Assembly (NCBI GenBank): GCA_043743785.1 | Contig: JAYTVW010000141.1 | Location: 36,614-100,613, forward strand | From: JAQTNA01 sp043743785 | Lineage (GTDB): Bacteria > Pseudomonadota > Gammaproteobacteria > Burkholderiales > Rhodocyclaceae | Reading direction: 5' to 3' | Length of the DNA stretch: 64,000 nucleotides | Part shown: piece by piece, positions 23,237 to 32,298 of the stretch | Layout: the number at the start of each line of letters is the position of its first letter | Position numbering within the stretch: the first letter of the stretch is position 1 | Notes under the pieces: model-generated | Seen by the model: the letters and a program-made list of their open reading frames with translations, nothing else | Databases searched by the model: none | Told to the model about the DNA's origin: nothing | Translations under genes and position numbers: made by a program

Positions 23237-24064
23237 TCACCGTTCTGGCAGCTTGCCCAATTGCTTGATAGCGCCGATGCCAACCAGGGAGCGCATCTGC
23301 GTAATCGCGATGGCGTTCAGTTGCGTCAATCGCTCCGGTGCTGCAAGCCCTTGATGGATCAGAACCGCGTTGATGCTCTCCATATTGGACAGTACGACCA
23401 ATTGTTCCAGCGTCGCGATGTCACGCATGTTGCCGGGCTGGTCGGGATTGGCCTGCCTCCATTGAGCGGCCGTCATGCCGAACAGTGCGACGTTGAGCAG
23501 ATCGGCTTCGCTGGCATAGACGGTGGCGGTTTGCGCTTTGGTTAGTTGCGGCGGAATCAGTCGTTCCTTGATAGCATCCGTGTGAATGCGGTAGTTGACC
23601 TTGGCCAGCGTACGCTGGAAGTTCCATTCCAGCGATGTGGCGCGCGCTTCTTCATCCTTGAGGCGCTGGAATTCCTTGATCAGGTACAGCTTGAACTCGG
23701 GGCTGAGCCAGGAACCGAACTCGAAAGCGATATCCTTGTGGGCATAGGTGCCGCCGCCACGGCCTGCTTTGGCATAGAGACCGATGGCGTCTGTGGCGTC
23801 GATCCATTTCTTCGGTGACAGTGAGAAACTGTTCAGACCGGCCTGACTTTTAAACCTCTCGAATTCGAGAGGTTTAAAAGCTGGGTTGTAGATCTGCTCC
23901 CATATCCCGAGGAACTCTATGGTGTTGCGGTTCCGCAGCCACCCGTAGAGGACGCTTTCGTCCCCGAACCGTTTCACCATGTCGGTCAGCGAGATGTAGT
24001 CCTGCTCGTGACGAGTCGTGATGGTCACTTCGGCGCCATGCACCGTAATGCTGCGATTTTTCAT
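23237..24064 (-). CDS. KilA-N domain DNA-binding protein
   Basis: The 275-residue protein has the KilA-N pattern YISLTDMVKRFGDESVLYGWLRNRNTIEFLG, then WIDATDAIGLYAKAGRGGGTYAHKDIAFEFGSWLS. KilA-N proteins are common passengers in phages and transposons and bind nucleic acid; their function is usually unknown. The start chosen (MKNRSITVHG) fits the family. It is transcribed away from tnpR across the shared res region. Confidence 0.82.
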   Translation of the reverse strand: MKNRSITVHGAEVTITTRHEQDYISLTDMVKRFGDESVLYGWLRNRNTIEFLGIWEQIYNPAFKPLEFERFKSQAGLNSFSLSPKKWIDATDAIGLYAKAGRGGGTYAHKDIAFEFGSWLSPEFKLYLIKEFQRLKDEEARATSLEWNFQRTLAKVNYRIHTDAIKERLIPPQLTKAQTATVYASEADLLNVALFGMTAAQWRQANPDQPGNMRDIATLEQLVVLSNMESINAVLIHQGLAAPERLTQLNAIAITQMRSLVGIGAIKQLGKLPER

Positions 24065-24217
24065 GTTGATGAGTCCAAAGGCTGTCGGAAAACAACTGTT
24101 TTGCGACAGGCACCGTTCGGGTACCAAAATCGCGTATTCACCCCGCTCAACAATGTGCGGAAAACAATGCCGCTATGGTATAGCATACGGAAATCATAGG
24201 CTATGGGTTTTCCACAC
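24065..24217. other. Probable res site and divergent promoter of the transposon
   Basis: This lies between the divergent KilA-N and tnpR genes. It contains an 11-bp inverted repeat (GTGCGGAAAAC at 24155-24165, GTTTTCCACAC at 24207-24217, one mismatch) and the palindrome GTATAGCATAC (24178-24188). Such dyads next to tnpR are typical of resolvase binding subsites; assignment is by position. Confidence 0.6.
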
Positions 24218-24811
24218 ATGCTTGTCGGCTACATGCGCGTCTCTTCCGATTCCGATCGACAAACCACGGATCTACAACGCGATGCCCTGTTGACGGCGGG
24301 GGTCGATGCCCGCCACCTATTCGAGGATCGCGCGTCCGGCGCCAAGGATGATCGCCCGGGGTTGGCCAAGGCGCTGGCGTTTGTTCAACCTGACGATGTC
24401 CTTGTCGTCTGGAAGCTGGACCGGCTTGGCCGCTCGCTGTCGCACCTGCTCACCATCGTCGACACGCTGCGGGAGCAGCAGGTCGCCTTTCGTTCTCTCA
24501 CCGAAGGCATGGATACCACAACGCCATCGGGCGAGCTATTGTTTCAGGTGTTCGGTGCGCTTGCCCAGTACGAACGCGCCCTGACCCGCGAAAGGGTAAT
24601 AGCCGGACTAGCGGCCGCCAAGCGACGGGGCCGACTCGGTGGCCGGCCACCGGCGATCATCGGCGAGAAACTGGACACGATCGTCGCCGCGCTAAATGGC
24701 GGCATGTCCAAGGCGGCTGTGTGCCGCAACTTTGGTGTCAAGCGCACCACGCTGATCGAAACACTTGCTCGGGTCGGTTGGCCGGGGACCAGGGAAACGT
24801 TGCGACGATGA
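24218..24811 (+). CDS. tnpR: Tn3-family resolvase TnpR
   Basis: A serine recombinase of 197 residues: LVGYMRVSSDSDRQ holds the catalytic serine, VVWKLDRLGRSLSHLL and ALAQYERALTRERVIAGL are canonical, and the C-terminal HTH reads GGMSKAAVCRNFGVKRTTLIETLAR. It resolves cointegrates at res. The ATG for MLVGYMRV is preferred over one five codons earlier. Its stop overlaps the transposase start (ATGA), and both are at the right end of the element. Confidence 0.93.
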   Translation: MLVGYMRVSSDSDRQTTDLQRDALLTAGVDARHLFEDRASGAKDDRPGLAKALAFVQPDDVLVVWKLDRLGRSLSHLLTIVDTLREQQVAFRSLTEGMDTTTPSGELLFQVFGALAQYERALTRERVIAGLAAAKRRGRLGGRPPAIIGEKLDTIVAALNGGMSKAAVCRNFGVKRTTLIETLARVGWPGTRETLRR

Positions 24812-27800
24812 TGAGCAAAAGCGAGCGACTGACCGTCCTCTCGGAGGCCGAGCAGTTCGCCCTGTACGGCATGCCCGACTTCGACGACGGGCAGCAACTG
24901 GAGTATCTATCACTGTCCGAGACGGAACTGGCGCTCGCCTGCAGCCGTCCCGGCCTGCACGCCAAAGCTTACTGCGCTTTGCAGATCGGCTACTTCAAGG
25001 CCAAGCACGCCTTCTTCCGCTTTACTTGGGACAACGCGCAGGACGATTGCACCTTCGTCCTGACCCGCTATTTCAACGATCAGGCGTTCGAGCCGCACGC
25101 CATCACCAAGCACGAACACTACGCGCAACGGACCCTGATCGCGAAGCTATTCGGCTACCGGCTATGGTCGACGGACTTCCTGCCGCAACTCGTGCAACAA
25201 GCCAAGCAGATCGTGCGGCGTGACGTCACGCCCGGCTTCATCGTGGCCGAGTTGATTGTCTATCTCAACGAGAACAAAATCGTCCGGCCAGGCCACACGA
25301 CTTTGCAGGAACTGATCAGCGAGGCGTTATCGGCCGAGCGCCGGCGTCTGGGCGAACTACTCGGCAAGGTGCTGGACGGCGAGGCCAAAGCTGCGCTGGC
25401 TCAACTCCTGGTGCGCGACGACACCCTGTCCGAGCTGGCCGCCCTCAAGCAGGACGCCAAGAGCTTCGGCTGGCGACAAATGGCGCAGGAACGGGAGAAG
25501 CGTGCCAAGCTGGAACCGTTATACCGAATTGCCAAGACGCTGTTGGCCGAGCTCGCGATCTCGCAGCAGAATCTGCACTATTACGCGAGTCTGGCCAATT
25601 TCTACACCGTCTACGACCTGCGTCGCCTAAAACCCGAGCAGACACATCTGTATTTGCTGTGCTACGCCTGGCAACGTTATCGGCAGCTCACCGATAATCT
25701 CGTTGATGCCTTGGGCTACCACATGAAGCAGCTTGAAGACGAGAGCAAGCTGCGGTCGAACAAGCACTTCCTCACGGAACAGGTCCGTCGGCAACAGGAA
25801 ACGCCGCGAGTCGGACGTTTGTTGTTGCTCTACGTCGACGACACGGTCGCCGATGCCACGCCCTTCGGCGACGTGCGCCAGCGCGCGTTCAAGATCATGC
25901 CGAAGGACGCGCTGCAAATGGCTGGACAACGCCTCAGCGTAAAGCCCGCGAGCAAGCTGGCCCTGCGCTGGCAGGCCGTTGACGGTTTGGCCGAGCGCAT
26001 CCGGCGCCACTTGCGGCCACTCTACGGGGCACTCGAATTCTCTGGAGTCGTGCCGGACAACCCGTGGCTTGGGGCGCTCGCCTGGGTGAAGGGCGTGTAC
26101 GCGAAACAGCAGCGACTGTCGCAACGTCCGTTGGCGGAATGCCCTGAAGCGACCCTGCCCAAGCGTCTGCGCCCCTATCTATTGACGTTCGACGCGGACG
26201 GGAGGCCATTGGGCTTACATGCCGACCGCTACGAGTTCTGGCTTTACCGCCAACTCAGAAAGCGCTTCAAGTCCGGGGAGATCTATCTGGACGACAGCCT
26301 GCAGCATCGCTGCTTTACTGACGAACTGGTCTCCCTCGATGAGAAGGCCAGCATACTCGGTCAGATGGACATTCCCTGGCTGCGCCAGCCCATCGGAGCC
26401 CAACTCGACGCGCTGAAGGCCGAACTCCACGAACAATGGCTGGCGTTCAACCGTGAGTTGCGCCAAGGAAAGCTGAAGCATCTCGACTACGATAGCGAGC
26501 GTAAGACGCTGACCTGGCGCCGACCCAAGGCCGACAACGATGCCGCCCAACAGAACAGCTTCTATGAGCAATTGTCGTTCTGCGATGTTGGCGACGTGTT
26601 CCGTTTTGTGAACGGGCAATGCCAGTTTCTGTCGGCACTGACACCGCTGCAACCGCGCTACGCCAAGCAGGTCGCCGATTCGGACAGTCTGATGGCCGGC
26701 ATCATCGCCCAGGCGATGAACCACGGCAACCTCGTCATGTCGCGTACCAGCGACATTCCCTACCACGTGCTGGAGGCGACCTACCAACAGTATCTACGCC
26801 AGGCATCGCTGCAGGCGGCCAATGACCGGATCAGCAATGCTATCGCTGAATTGCCGATTTTTCCGCACTACTCATTTGATCTCGGCACACTGTACGGTGC
26901 TGTCGACGGTCAAAAGTTCGGTGTGGAGCGACCGACCGTCAAGGCGCGTCACTCACGTAAGTATTTCGGTCGTGGCAAGGGTGTCGTTGCCTACACCCTG
27001 CTGTGCAACCATGTACCGCTACAGAGCTGGATCATTGGCGCGCATGAGTTCGAGGCACATCATGTGTTCGACATTTGGTACCGCAACACATCCGATATCG
27101 TGCCGACCACGATCACCGGCGACATGCACAGCGTCAACAAGGCGAACTTCGCCATCCTGTATTGGTTTGGGCTACGCTTCGAGCCGCGTTTCACCGATCT
27201 GGAAGAACAACTGAAAGAACTCTACTGCGCCGATGATCCGGCCCTGTACGAAAAATGCCTGATTCGCCCGGTCGGTCAGATCGACCTGCCAGCCGTGGTT
27301 GACGAGAAAACCAACATTGACCAGATCGTTGCCACGCTGGGCCTCAAGGAGATGACCCAGGGCACGCTGATCCGCAAGCTGTGCACCTACACCGCATCGA
27401 ACCCAACGCGCCGCGCGATCTTTGAGTTCGACAAGCTGATCCGCAGCATCTACACGCTGCGCTACTTGCGTGATCCACAGGTGGAGCGCAACGTCCACCG
27501 TTCGCAGAACCGCATCGAGTCCTACCACCAGCTGCGCTCAGCCATCGCCCAGGTCGGCGGCAAGAAGGAATTGACCGGTAGGACCGACATCGAAATCGAA
27601 ATCAGCAACCAGTGCGCACGGCTGATCGCGAACACCATCATTTACTACAACTCGGCGATCCTTTCGCGGCTGCTGACCAAGTGTGAAACAACCGGAAGCG
27701 AGAAAACACTAACCCTGCTCAAAAAGATTTCGCCGGCGGCGTGGCGCCATATTCATCTGAATGGGCACTACACATTTCACGGCGATGGCCAAGTCATCGA

Positions 27801-27837
27801 TCTGGATGCGATCGTGGCGGGGCTCGAATTGGGTTGA
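24808..27837 (+). CDS. tnpA: Tn3-family transposase TnpA
   Basis: A full-length DDE transposase of 1,009 residues, the usual size for the family. The catalytic region shows LYGAVDGQKFGV (first Asp), TTITGDMHSVNKANFAILYWFG (second Asp) and SQNRIESYHQLRSAIAQVGG (Glu). The N-terminal DNA-binding part begins MMSKSERLTVLSEAEQFALY. It overlaps tnpR by four bases, and its stop codon lies at the inner edge of the right inverted repeat. No frameshift or stop was seen, so it appears functional. Confidence 0.95.
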   Translation: MMSKSERLTVLSEAEQFALYGMPDFDDGQQLEYLSLSETELALACSRPGLHAKAYCALQIGYFKAKHAFFRFTWDNAQDDCTFVLTRYFNDQAFEPHAITKHEHYAQRTLIAKLFGYRLWSTDFLPQLVQQAKQIVRRDVTPGFIVAELIVYLNENKIVRPGHTTLQELISEALSAERRRLGELLGKVLDGEAKAALAQLLVRDDTLSELAALKQDAKSFGWRQMAQEREKRAKLEPLYRIAKTLLAELAISQQNLHYYASLANFYTVYDLRRLKPEQTHLYLLCYAWQRYRQLTDNLVDALGYHMKQLEDESKLRSNKHFLTEQVRRQQETPRVGRLLLLYVDDTVADATPFGDVRQRAFKIMPKDALQMAGQRLSVKPASKLALRWQAVDGLAERIRRHLRPLYGALEFSGVVPDNPWLGALAWVKGVYAKQQRLSQRPLAECPEATLPKRLRPYLLTFDADGRPLGLHADRYEFWLYRQLRKRFKSGEIYLDDSLQHRCFTDELVSLDEKASILGQMDIPWLRQPIGAQLDALKAELHEQWLAFNRELRQGKLKHLDYDSERKTLTWRRPKADNDAAQQNSFYEQLSFCDVGDVFRFVNGQCQFLSALTPLQPRYAKQVADSDSLMAGIIAQAMNHGNLVMSRTSDIPYHVLEATYQQYLRQASLQAANDRISNAIAELPIFPHYSFDLGTLYGAVDGQKFGVERPTVKARHSRKYFGRGKGVVAYTLLCNHVPLQSWIIGAHEFEAHHVFDIWYRNTSDIVPTTITGDMHSVNKANFAILYWFGLRFEPRFTDLEEQLKELYCADDPALYEKCLIRPVGQIDLPAVVDEKTNIDQIVATLGLKEMTQGTLIRKLCTYTASNPTRRAIFEFDKLIRSIYTLRYLRDPQVERNVHRSQNRIESYHQLRSAIAQVGGKKELTGRTDIEIEISNQCARLIANTIIYYNSAILSRLLTKCETTGSEKTLTLLKKISPAAWRHIHLNGHYTFHGDGQVIDLDAIVAGLELG

Positions 27838-27869
27838 CGGAATTTTCGGCGGTTTGGGCTTACAACCCC
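27832..27869 (-). repeat. Right terminal inverted repeat of the Tn3-family element
   Basis: Read from outside inward it begins GGGGTTGTAAGCCCAAACC. It matches the left end over a 30-bp identical core and is followed directly by the TGTCT duplication. Confidence 0.93.
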
Positions 27870-27874
27870 TGTCT
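27870..27874. repeat. Right target-site duplication TGTCT
   Basis: Exact copy of the 5 bp outside the left inverted repeat. Confidence 0.9.
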
Positions 27875-27922
27875 GTTGCACGGGATCGACTGGCGGAAAT
27901 GCGCCAAATCCTCAAGCGCTGA
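27875..27922 (+). pseudogene. 3' part of the small gene split by the transposon
   Basis: In the frame set by 6211-6396 this segment adds VARDRLAEMRQILKR and a TGA stop. It has no start of its own. It proves the orientation and frame of the insertion target. Confidence 0.7.
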
Positions 27923-28083
27923 CGGCAAGGTTTTAACGCGAAATCTCCTGCCCTTCAGGCAGGGGGTCGCGGCGCCTGCTGGCGCCTCTCTGCCCGCTGC
28001 TGCGGACAGCCCCAAAGGCTTCTTTTTCCCAGAAGAACCCAAACCAAAACCAGGCCAGCAAGCCCGGCAAGGACGAATAACGC

Positions 28084-28150
28084 CGTTGCATGTTAATCGG
28101 ATGTTAAGCGTTGCATGTTAATAGCGTGTTAAGCGTATGTTAATTAAAGG
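28084..28150. repeat. 25-bp direct repeats with TGTTAA core
   Basis: Two 25-bp units starting CGTTGCATGTTAAT (28084-28108 and 28109-28133) are followed by a partial third (CGTATGTTAATTAAAGG). Sub-repeats TGTTAA recur at about 11-14 bp steps. They resemble iterons or recombinase arm sites. They lie immediately before a gene fragment that has lost its 5' end, so they may mark an element boundary. Confidence 0.65.
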
Positions 28151-28677
28151 ATTGTTTTACAGGCAACGCGCTTGATGCCGCCAGTTTCAAGAATTGCATC
28201 GGAGAGGCCGACACGCTGGTGCATCTCGTCGGCGTCGCCCACCCCAGCCCGGCCAAGGCGGCCGCCTTTTGTGATGTCGATCTTGCATCACTGCGTGCCG
28301 CCCTGGCGGCGGCAGTGCACACCGGCATCCGCCATTTTGTCTATCTGAGCGTCGCCCAGCCCGCGCCGGTGATGCAGGCCTACGTGGCCGCGCGTGCCGC
28401 GGGCGAGGCCTTGCTCCAGGCAAGCGGCCTGACGGTGACGATTCTGCGGCCCTGGTACGTCTTGGGCCCTGGCCACCGCTGGCCAGTTCTGCTGTTGCCC
28501 CTCTACCGCCTGGCAGCGCTACTGCCCGGCACGCGCGCTGGTGCCCGAAGACTGGGATTGGTGACCCTCGATCAGCTCTGTAACGCCCTGATTTCGGCCA
28601 TCGAGCACCCCCCGTCCGGGGTTCGCATCCTTGAGGTCCCCGATATTATGGCGGCCAAACTTTCAGGTCCGGATTGA
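28144..28677 (+). pseudogene. 5'-truncated SDR / NAD(P)-binding epimerase-like gene
   Basis: The open frame begins without a start codon next to the direct repeats and reads NALDAASFKNCIGEADTLVHL, then a typical extended-SDR/NmrA middle (LRAALAAAVHTGIRHFVYLS, LLQASGLTVTILRPWYVLG). The N-terminal Rossmann nucleotide-binding motif and first strands, about 40-50 residues, are missing. A GTG within could start a shorter product but would lack cofactor binding. It looks like a host gene cut by insertion of the neighbouring element. Confidence 0.7.
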
Positions 28678-28923
28678 CTTCAGATCGGACAAAGGCATTT
28701 TTCGTTTTGCTGACGAGTGTGCAATGCAGACGTGCGGCAAAGTCGGGGCGCCACCCCGTCCGAGACTCCAGATAGGCCTGTTTGCAGGCGTGTGGCATCG
28801 CCGATCAAGCCGCCGGGCGACTCCCATTGCTTCGTGCCGTTCAGGCGCTCATATTCACGCAGGCTTGTCGCCGCCGTGAGTCGCGGCGTATCGTGCCAGC
28901 GTTCAATTCATTGCCTGCCGCCT

Positions 28924-30009
28924 ATGCGCTTCGATTCGACCCTGCTGTTTGGCAACGTTCATTTCGGCGAGGAGGAGGACTTCTTCCAGTTCCGCTATCG
29001 CTTCCTCTTCGCGATCCTCCTGGCCGGCATTCTCGCCAACGGAGCCTTCCTGCTCGCCGACCAGTCCAGCCTCAATCCTCTGGCGCGGCCCTTCGTCCTC
29101 GCCCTGAAGTTTCAGATTATCCTGGGGGCCGGCTTGACCTTGCTGCTGAGGGGCCGCAAGCACCTGTTCCTGCCCATCGCCTGGCTCTATGCGATTACGG
29201 CTTTTGCCGTGATGCTGACCGCCGCCTTCTACGTGACCAGCGACGAGTTTCGCCTGGTCTGGCTAGTCCTCAACCTGATCGGCGTCTACATCGGCCTCGG
29301 TCGTCCTGCCGGCGTCGCCTTCACGGTCCTCACCCTCCTCTGCGTCAGCGTCCTGAATCGCTTCTTGCCAGCCCCCTTCTCCGCCAACGCCATGGCCACG
29401 TTCTACGTGAGCCTGATCTACAACAGCGTGTTCTTCTATGTCTATTCCGGCCGCAGTTTCTCGTTCTACCTGCGCATGGTCGATGCCAATGCCCAGCTGA
29501 AAGAGTTGGCCAGCCGTGATCCGCTGACCGGCTTGTTTAATGCGCGGGCCTTCTATGTGGCCTGCGACCACCACATCCGCCTCGCCTCGCGTAGCGGCGC
29601 GCCCTTTGCCCTCCTTTTTATTGACCTGGACCACTTCAAGGCGGTGAACGATACCCATGGTCATGAGGCGGGCGATACGGTCCTGCGGGAAACGGCGGCG
29701 TGCCTGGCACGGCACTCCCGCCAGTCGGATGTGGTGGGACGCATCGGCGGGGAAGAATTTTGTATCTTCCTGCCAGACACGTCTCTGGAAGGCGCACTTC
29801 ACCTGGGTGAGAATATCCGGCTTGGCATAGAGTCCCTCATGCCCGTCATTGGTGTTCAATGCCTTCGTGTCACGGCCAGTATTGGCGTCGCCCAGAACCA
29901 CGTCGGTCAGCAGTCCATTTCCGACATACAGGGTGAAGCCGACAAGGCCATGTACCAGGCCAAGGCGGCCGGGCGCAACCGCGTGACGGCCCTCGCTGCG
30001 GCTCGGTGA
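28924..30009 (+). CDS. Membrane diguanylate cyclase (GGDEF)
   Basis: The 361-residue protein has about six membrane helices in residues 25-180, then a GGDEF domain. The domain includes DPLTGLFNARAFYVACDHHI, FIDLDHFKAVNDTHGHEAGD and the active-site loop IGGEEF, making c-di-GMP synthesis likely. The inhibitory I-site RQSD is present five residues before GGEEF, so product feedback is expected. The ATG giving MRFDSTLLFG is chosen for its position before the membrane region. No regulatory sensor domain other than the membrane part is seen. Confidence 0.88.
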   Translation: MRFDSTLLFGNVHFGEEEDFFQFRYRFLFAILLAGILANGAFLLADQSSLNPLARPFVLALKFQIILGAGLTLLLRGRKHLFLPIAWLYAITAFAVMLTAAFYVTSDEFRLVWLVLNLIGVYIGLGRPAGVAFTVLTLLCVSVLNRFLPAPFSANAMATFYVSLIYNSVFFYVYSGRSFSFYLRMVDANAQLKELASRDPLTGLFNARAFYVACDHHIRLASRSGAPFALLFIDLDHFKAVNDTHGHEAGDTVLRETAACLARHSRQSDVVGRIGGEEFCIFLPDTSLEGALHLGENIRLGIESLMPVIGVQCLRVTASIGVAQNHVGQQSISDIQGEADKAMYQAKAAGRNRVTALAAAR

Positions 30010-30641
30010 GTCGCCCGGCCAAATTGAACCCTTCGACGGTCACTCTGTTTACTGAGCGTACAGTGCACTTTCTGGCATGCTGCCTTCGCGACCCCGGAAG
30101 TCGACCTCCACACCACCAACCTCAGCAATATCACGAGACCCACCCGCTTGGCAGGCGGAAAAAACTCGGCGCGAGCGGCGGAATTGGCTGAGGTGAGGAA
30201 ATTTACTGCTGGAGGGGGTCTTAGGTGAGGAAATTTGGGAGACGTGTCGCCGATGCTGACTTCCTCTCGACGACTCAAAAATATATTATTCCGTTAAAGC
30301 AATAGGTTGTGATATGGTCAGTCATTGATGAGGTCGTCCAGGCTGTCTTTGTTGCCTGAAAAACAGGTGGTCTATCCCAAATTCCCTCACCTAAGATTTT
30401 TAGGCTTCGCCGGCAGGTGTCTGCCGCTGCGTCGCCCTGTTCGGGGCATTCCCGGCGGATGTTCTTGAAAGACAATAGGTATTAGCTTGGCCACTGCATC
30501 GTCAAACCACCCTCCCCTGATTTCGAAGCACTGCCGACGCTTGAAGCCGCCACCCTGGCGGTGGGGAGGCGGTGCTGGTGCCCGCGGATCAGATCAATGA
30601 TGGGCCGGGCTAGGTGGGCAGCGCGCATGCGGGCGGCGTTC
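30010..30641. other. Non-coding stretch with three copies of a GGTGAGGAAATTT element
   Basis: No gene is supported. Copies of AGGTGAGGAAATTT lie at 30191-30204 and 30223-30236, and an inverted near-copy (AAATTCCCTCACCTAA) near 30379-30394. The sequence between is AT-richer than its surroundings. This could be a plasmid origin or partition-related region, a possibility raised only by the plasmid-type genes nearby. Confidence 0.5.
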
Positions 30642-31595
30642 TCAAGCTTCGTCGGGCGCGGCATCCTCCCCTGCCCCATCCTGAATCAGGAACACGTCCC
30701 GGCTGACCCCACGCTTTTCTGCATTGGACAGCCAGAGGGGTATCCGGCCAATGCCATTCCAGGTCTTGTGTGAAACGGGGTCCCGGTAGCGAGGTGGCGT
30801 TACGCCCTCTTTCTGCTTTGGGCCCTGTTCGGCCCGCCTTTCGGCTTTTAACTGGACTGCCACCACCGACCTGATGTAATGCCGTTCCCGGCGTTCCGGG
30901 TCCTGTAATTCCGCCAGGGTGTAGCGCAGGGAAGGCAGGATGTCGGCGATCTTGATGTCGAACTGCGTCATGACCAAGCTGACGGCGGCAACGGCCTCGA
31001 CAGGCGCCCTGTCCAGGAGGTGTACTACCGTGAGCTGATGCCTGGCCATGGCCGTACGGACTTCGAGAATGCCCGTCTTCAGGACAGGACGTGGTAGCGC
31101 TTCGCCCTTGCGCTGTAACAACGCCTCGGCCATGCGCGTGTGCTTCTCCTGCAGCTGGGATTGCCGGGTAGCGCGTGCGCGGTCCTTTGCGCGCCGCGCC
31201 TCGGCGGCTTGCTGGGCGGCTTCCAATCTGATGCGTGCCAACGCTGCAGCTTCGACAGCGTGGGCGTGGGCCCGCTCGGCGTCCAGCATGGCCTGTGCCT
31301 TCGTCAGGCGTTTCTCCTGACGCTCCTGCAGGCGTTGCACTGCCAACGCATGGCGGGACGCCTGCATGTTCTCATAGGCCTTGGCGGTGAGTTCCTGGAT
31401 GCGGCGCTGCAGCGCGGTGTCTGGCGCCAGCGGCGCGTTCTCAATGACGTTTTCGTGCCTGTCTTTCTGGCCGGTGCGGCGCCTTGCCTGAAGCTGCTGG
31501 GCGCGCGCATGTCGTTCCGTTTTCAACGCCGCTTGGGCCTGCGCAGAGAGTTCGGCGATGCGGGCATTGATTTCGTCGAGTTTGCTTGAGGCCAT
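30642..31595 (-). CDS. H-NS-like C-terminal domain protein with long coiled coil
   Basis: The start at MASSKLDEINARIAELSAQ is preferred; an upstream extension is low quality. Residues 1-190 are a long Ala/Glu/Arg/Gln-rich coiled coil. The C-terminus reads PRYRDPVSHKTWNGIGRIPL, close to the H-NS DNA-binding signature (TWSGRGR.P.W). The core Gly-Arg is GIGR here. It is much longer (317 residues) than H-NS. A nucleoid or plasmid-maintenance role fits its neighbours (KfrA-like, XRE), but that is inference. Confidence 0.65.
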   Translation of the reverse strand: MASSKLDEINARIAELSAQAQAALKTERHARAQQLQARRRTGQKDRHENVIENAPLAPDTALQRRIQELTAKAYENMQASRHALAVQRLQERQEKRLTKAQAMLDAERAHAHAVEAAALARIRLEAAQQAAEARRAKDRARATRQSQLQEKHTRMAEALLQRKGEALPRPVLKTGILEVRTAMARHQLTVVHLLDRAPVEAVAAVSLVMTQFDIKIADILPSLRYTLAELQDPERRERHYIRSVVAVQLKAERRAEQGPKQKEGVTPPRYRDPVSHKTWNGIGRIPLWLSNAEKRGVSRDVFLIQDGAGEDAAPDEA

Positions 31596-31911
31596 GGCGA
31601 AAGATGCTGTCGGGTGTCGCGGGGGCAATTGCGGAAGACCAATGCTGTGGCCTTCCCTATCAGGATGATAGTTGAGAGCACCCTGGAAATGCATGCGGTG
31701 TGGGCGCCAGGCCTGCCGAATAACCCCGCGGCCCCAGGCCCGGGCTAGTCGGGGAGGACGATTCAGCGCCGGTCCATTCATCCCCCTCGGCCGGCCTGGC
31801 AGAATGAGGCCGACGCCACTACGCTGGTGGCCTAAAGGCTAGGCTGACGTAGGCATGGGGTCGTTTATCCGGTTGGATAATACCCCCCCCCTGCCCTGCT
31901 GCGTGCCTCGC
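31596..31911. other. Intergenic, no gene supported
   Basis: Sequence between the H-NS-like gene and the XRE gene; likely holds the promoter of the former. A C-run (CCCCCCCC) occurs near 31890. Nothing else recognised. Confidence 0.4.
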
Positions 31912-32211
31912 CTATTCGTCTGTGGCTTCGGTTTTGTCAGATTCCGCCAGCTTGGCCGCCACGGTCTTGGCGCGGGCCATATCAGCATCCGAAACCGCGC
32001 CCATGGCATACAGGGCCATCAGGATCCGCGTGGCGTTCGGCAGATTGCGCCCGGATTCGTAGCGCGACCCGCCGCTCTGCGTAACGCCGAATCTGGACCA
32101 AAACGCGGACTGGTTGGGGGCTGTCATTTTCCGATAGCTCCGAACATCAGAAAGTTGCGCAACAGCTTTCTTCTGCGCGGCATCGAGTTTAATTTTCTTC
32201 ACCGAGGTCAT
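31912..32211 (-). CDS. Small XRE-type HTH regulator
   Basis: The 99-residue product contains MTAPNQSAFWSRFGVTQSGG followed by SRYESGRNLPNATRILMALY, a lambda-repressor-type HTH where the recognition helix contains SGGSRYESG. The N-terminus is Lys-rich. The ATG giving MTSVKKIKLD is preferred. It is divergent from the small membrane protein gene, with an 87-bp shared promoter region. Confidence 0.75.
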   Translation of the reverse strand: MTSVKKIKLDAAQKKAVAQLSDVRSYRKMTAPNQSAFWSRFGVTQSGGSRYESGRNLPNATRILMALYAMGAVSDADMARAKTVAAKLAESDKTEATDE

Positions 32212-32298
32212 ATGCGATCTTTGTAAATTGGAATGTGGAATATACCTCATGGGCACGCAACGTGGCATCCTTTGGCGGGATATACGAAAATCACCGCA

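Larger units (their letters stand above)
6397..27869. mobile_element. 21.5-kb Tn3-family transposon carrying a molybdenum-uptake regulon
   Basis: The element is bounded by matching 38-bp-class inverted repeats beginning GGGG and containing the identical core TGTAAGCCCAAACCGCCGAA. It is flanked by perfect TGTCT duplications. It encodes a full-length Tn3-family transposase and a resolvase at its right end. The cargo runs from modA to modE, all on the plus strand, with its own three ModE-type boxes. Its excision in silico restores a broken gene. Both ends and tnpR/tnpA look intact, so it may still be mobile or was recently so. Confidence 0.93.

Noticed and set aside
30482..30679. Possible 60-residue minus-strand protein after the H-NS-like gene
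   Set aside because: It overlaps the H-NS-like gene end by over 20 bp, lacks a ribosome site, and shows no family match; left out for lack of support.
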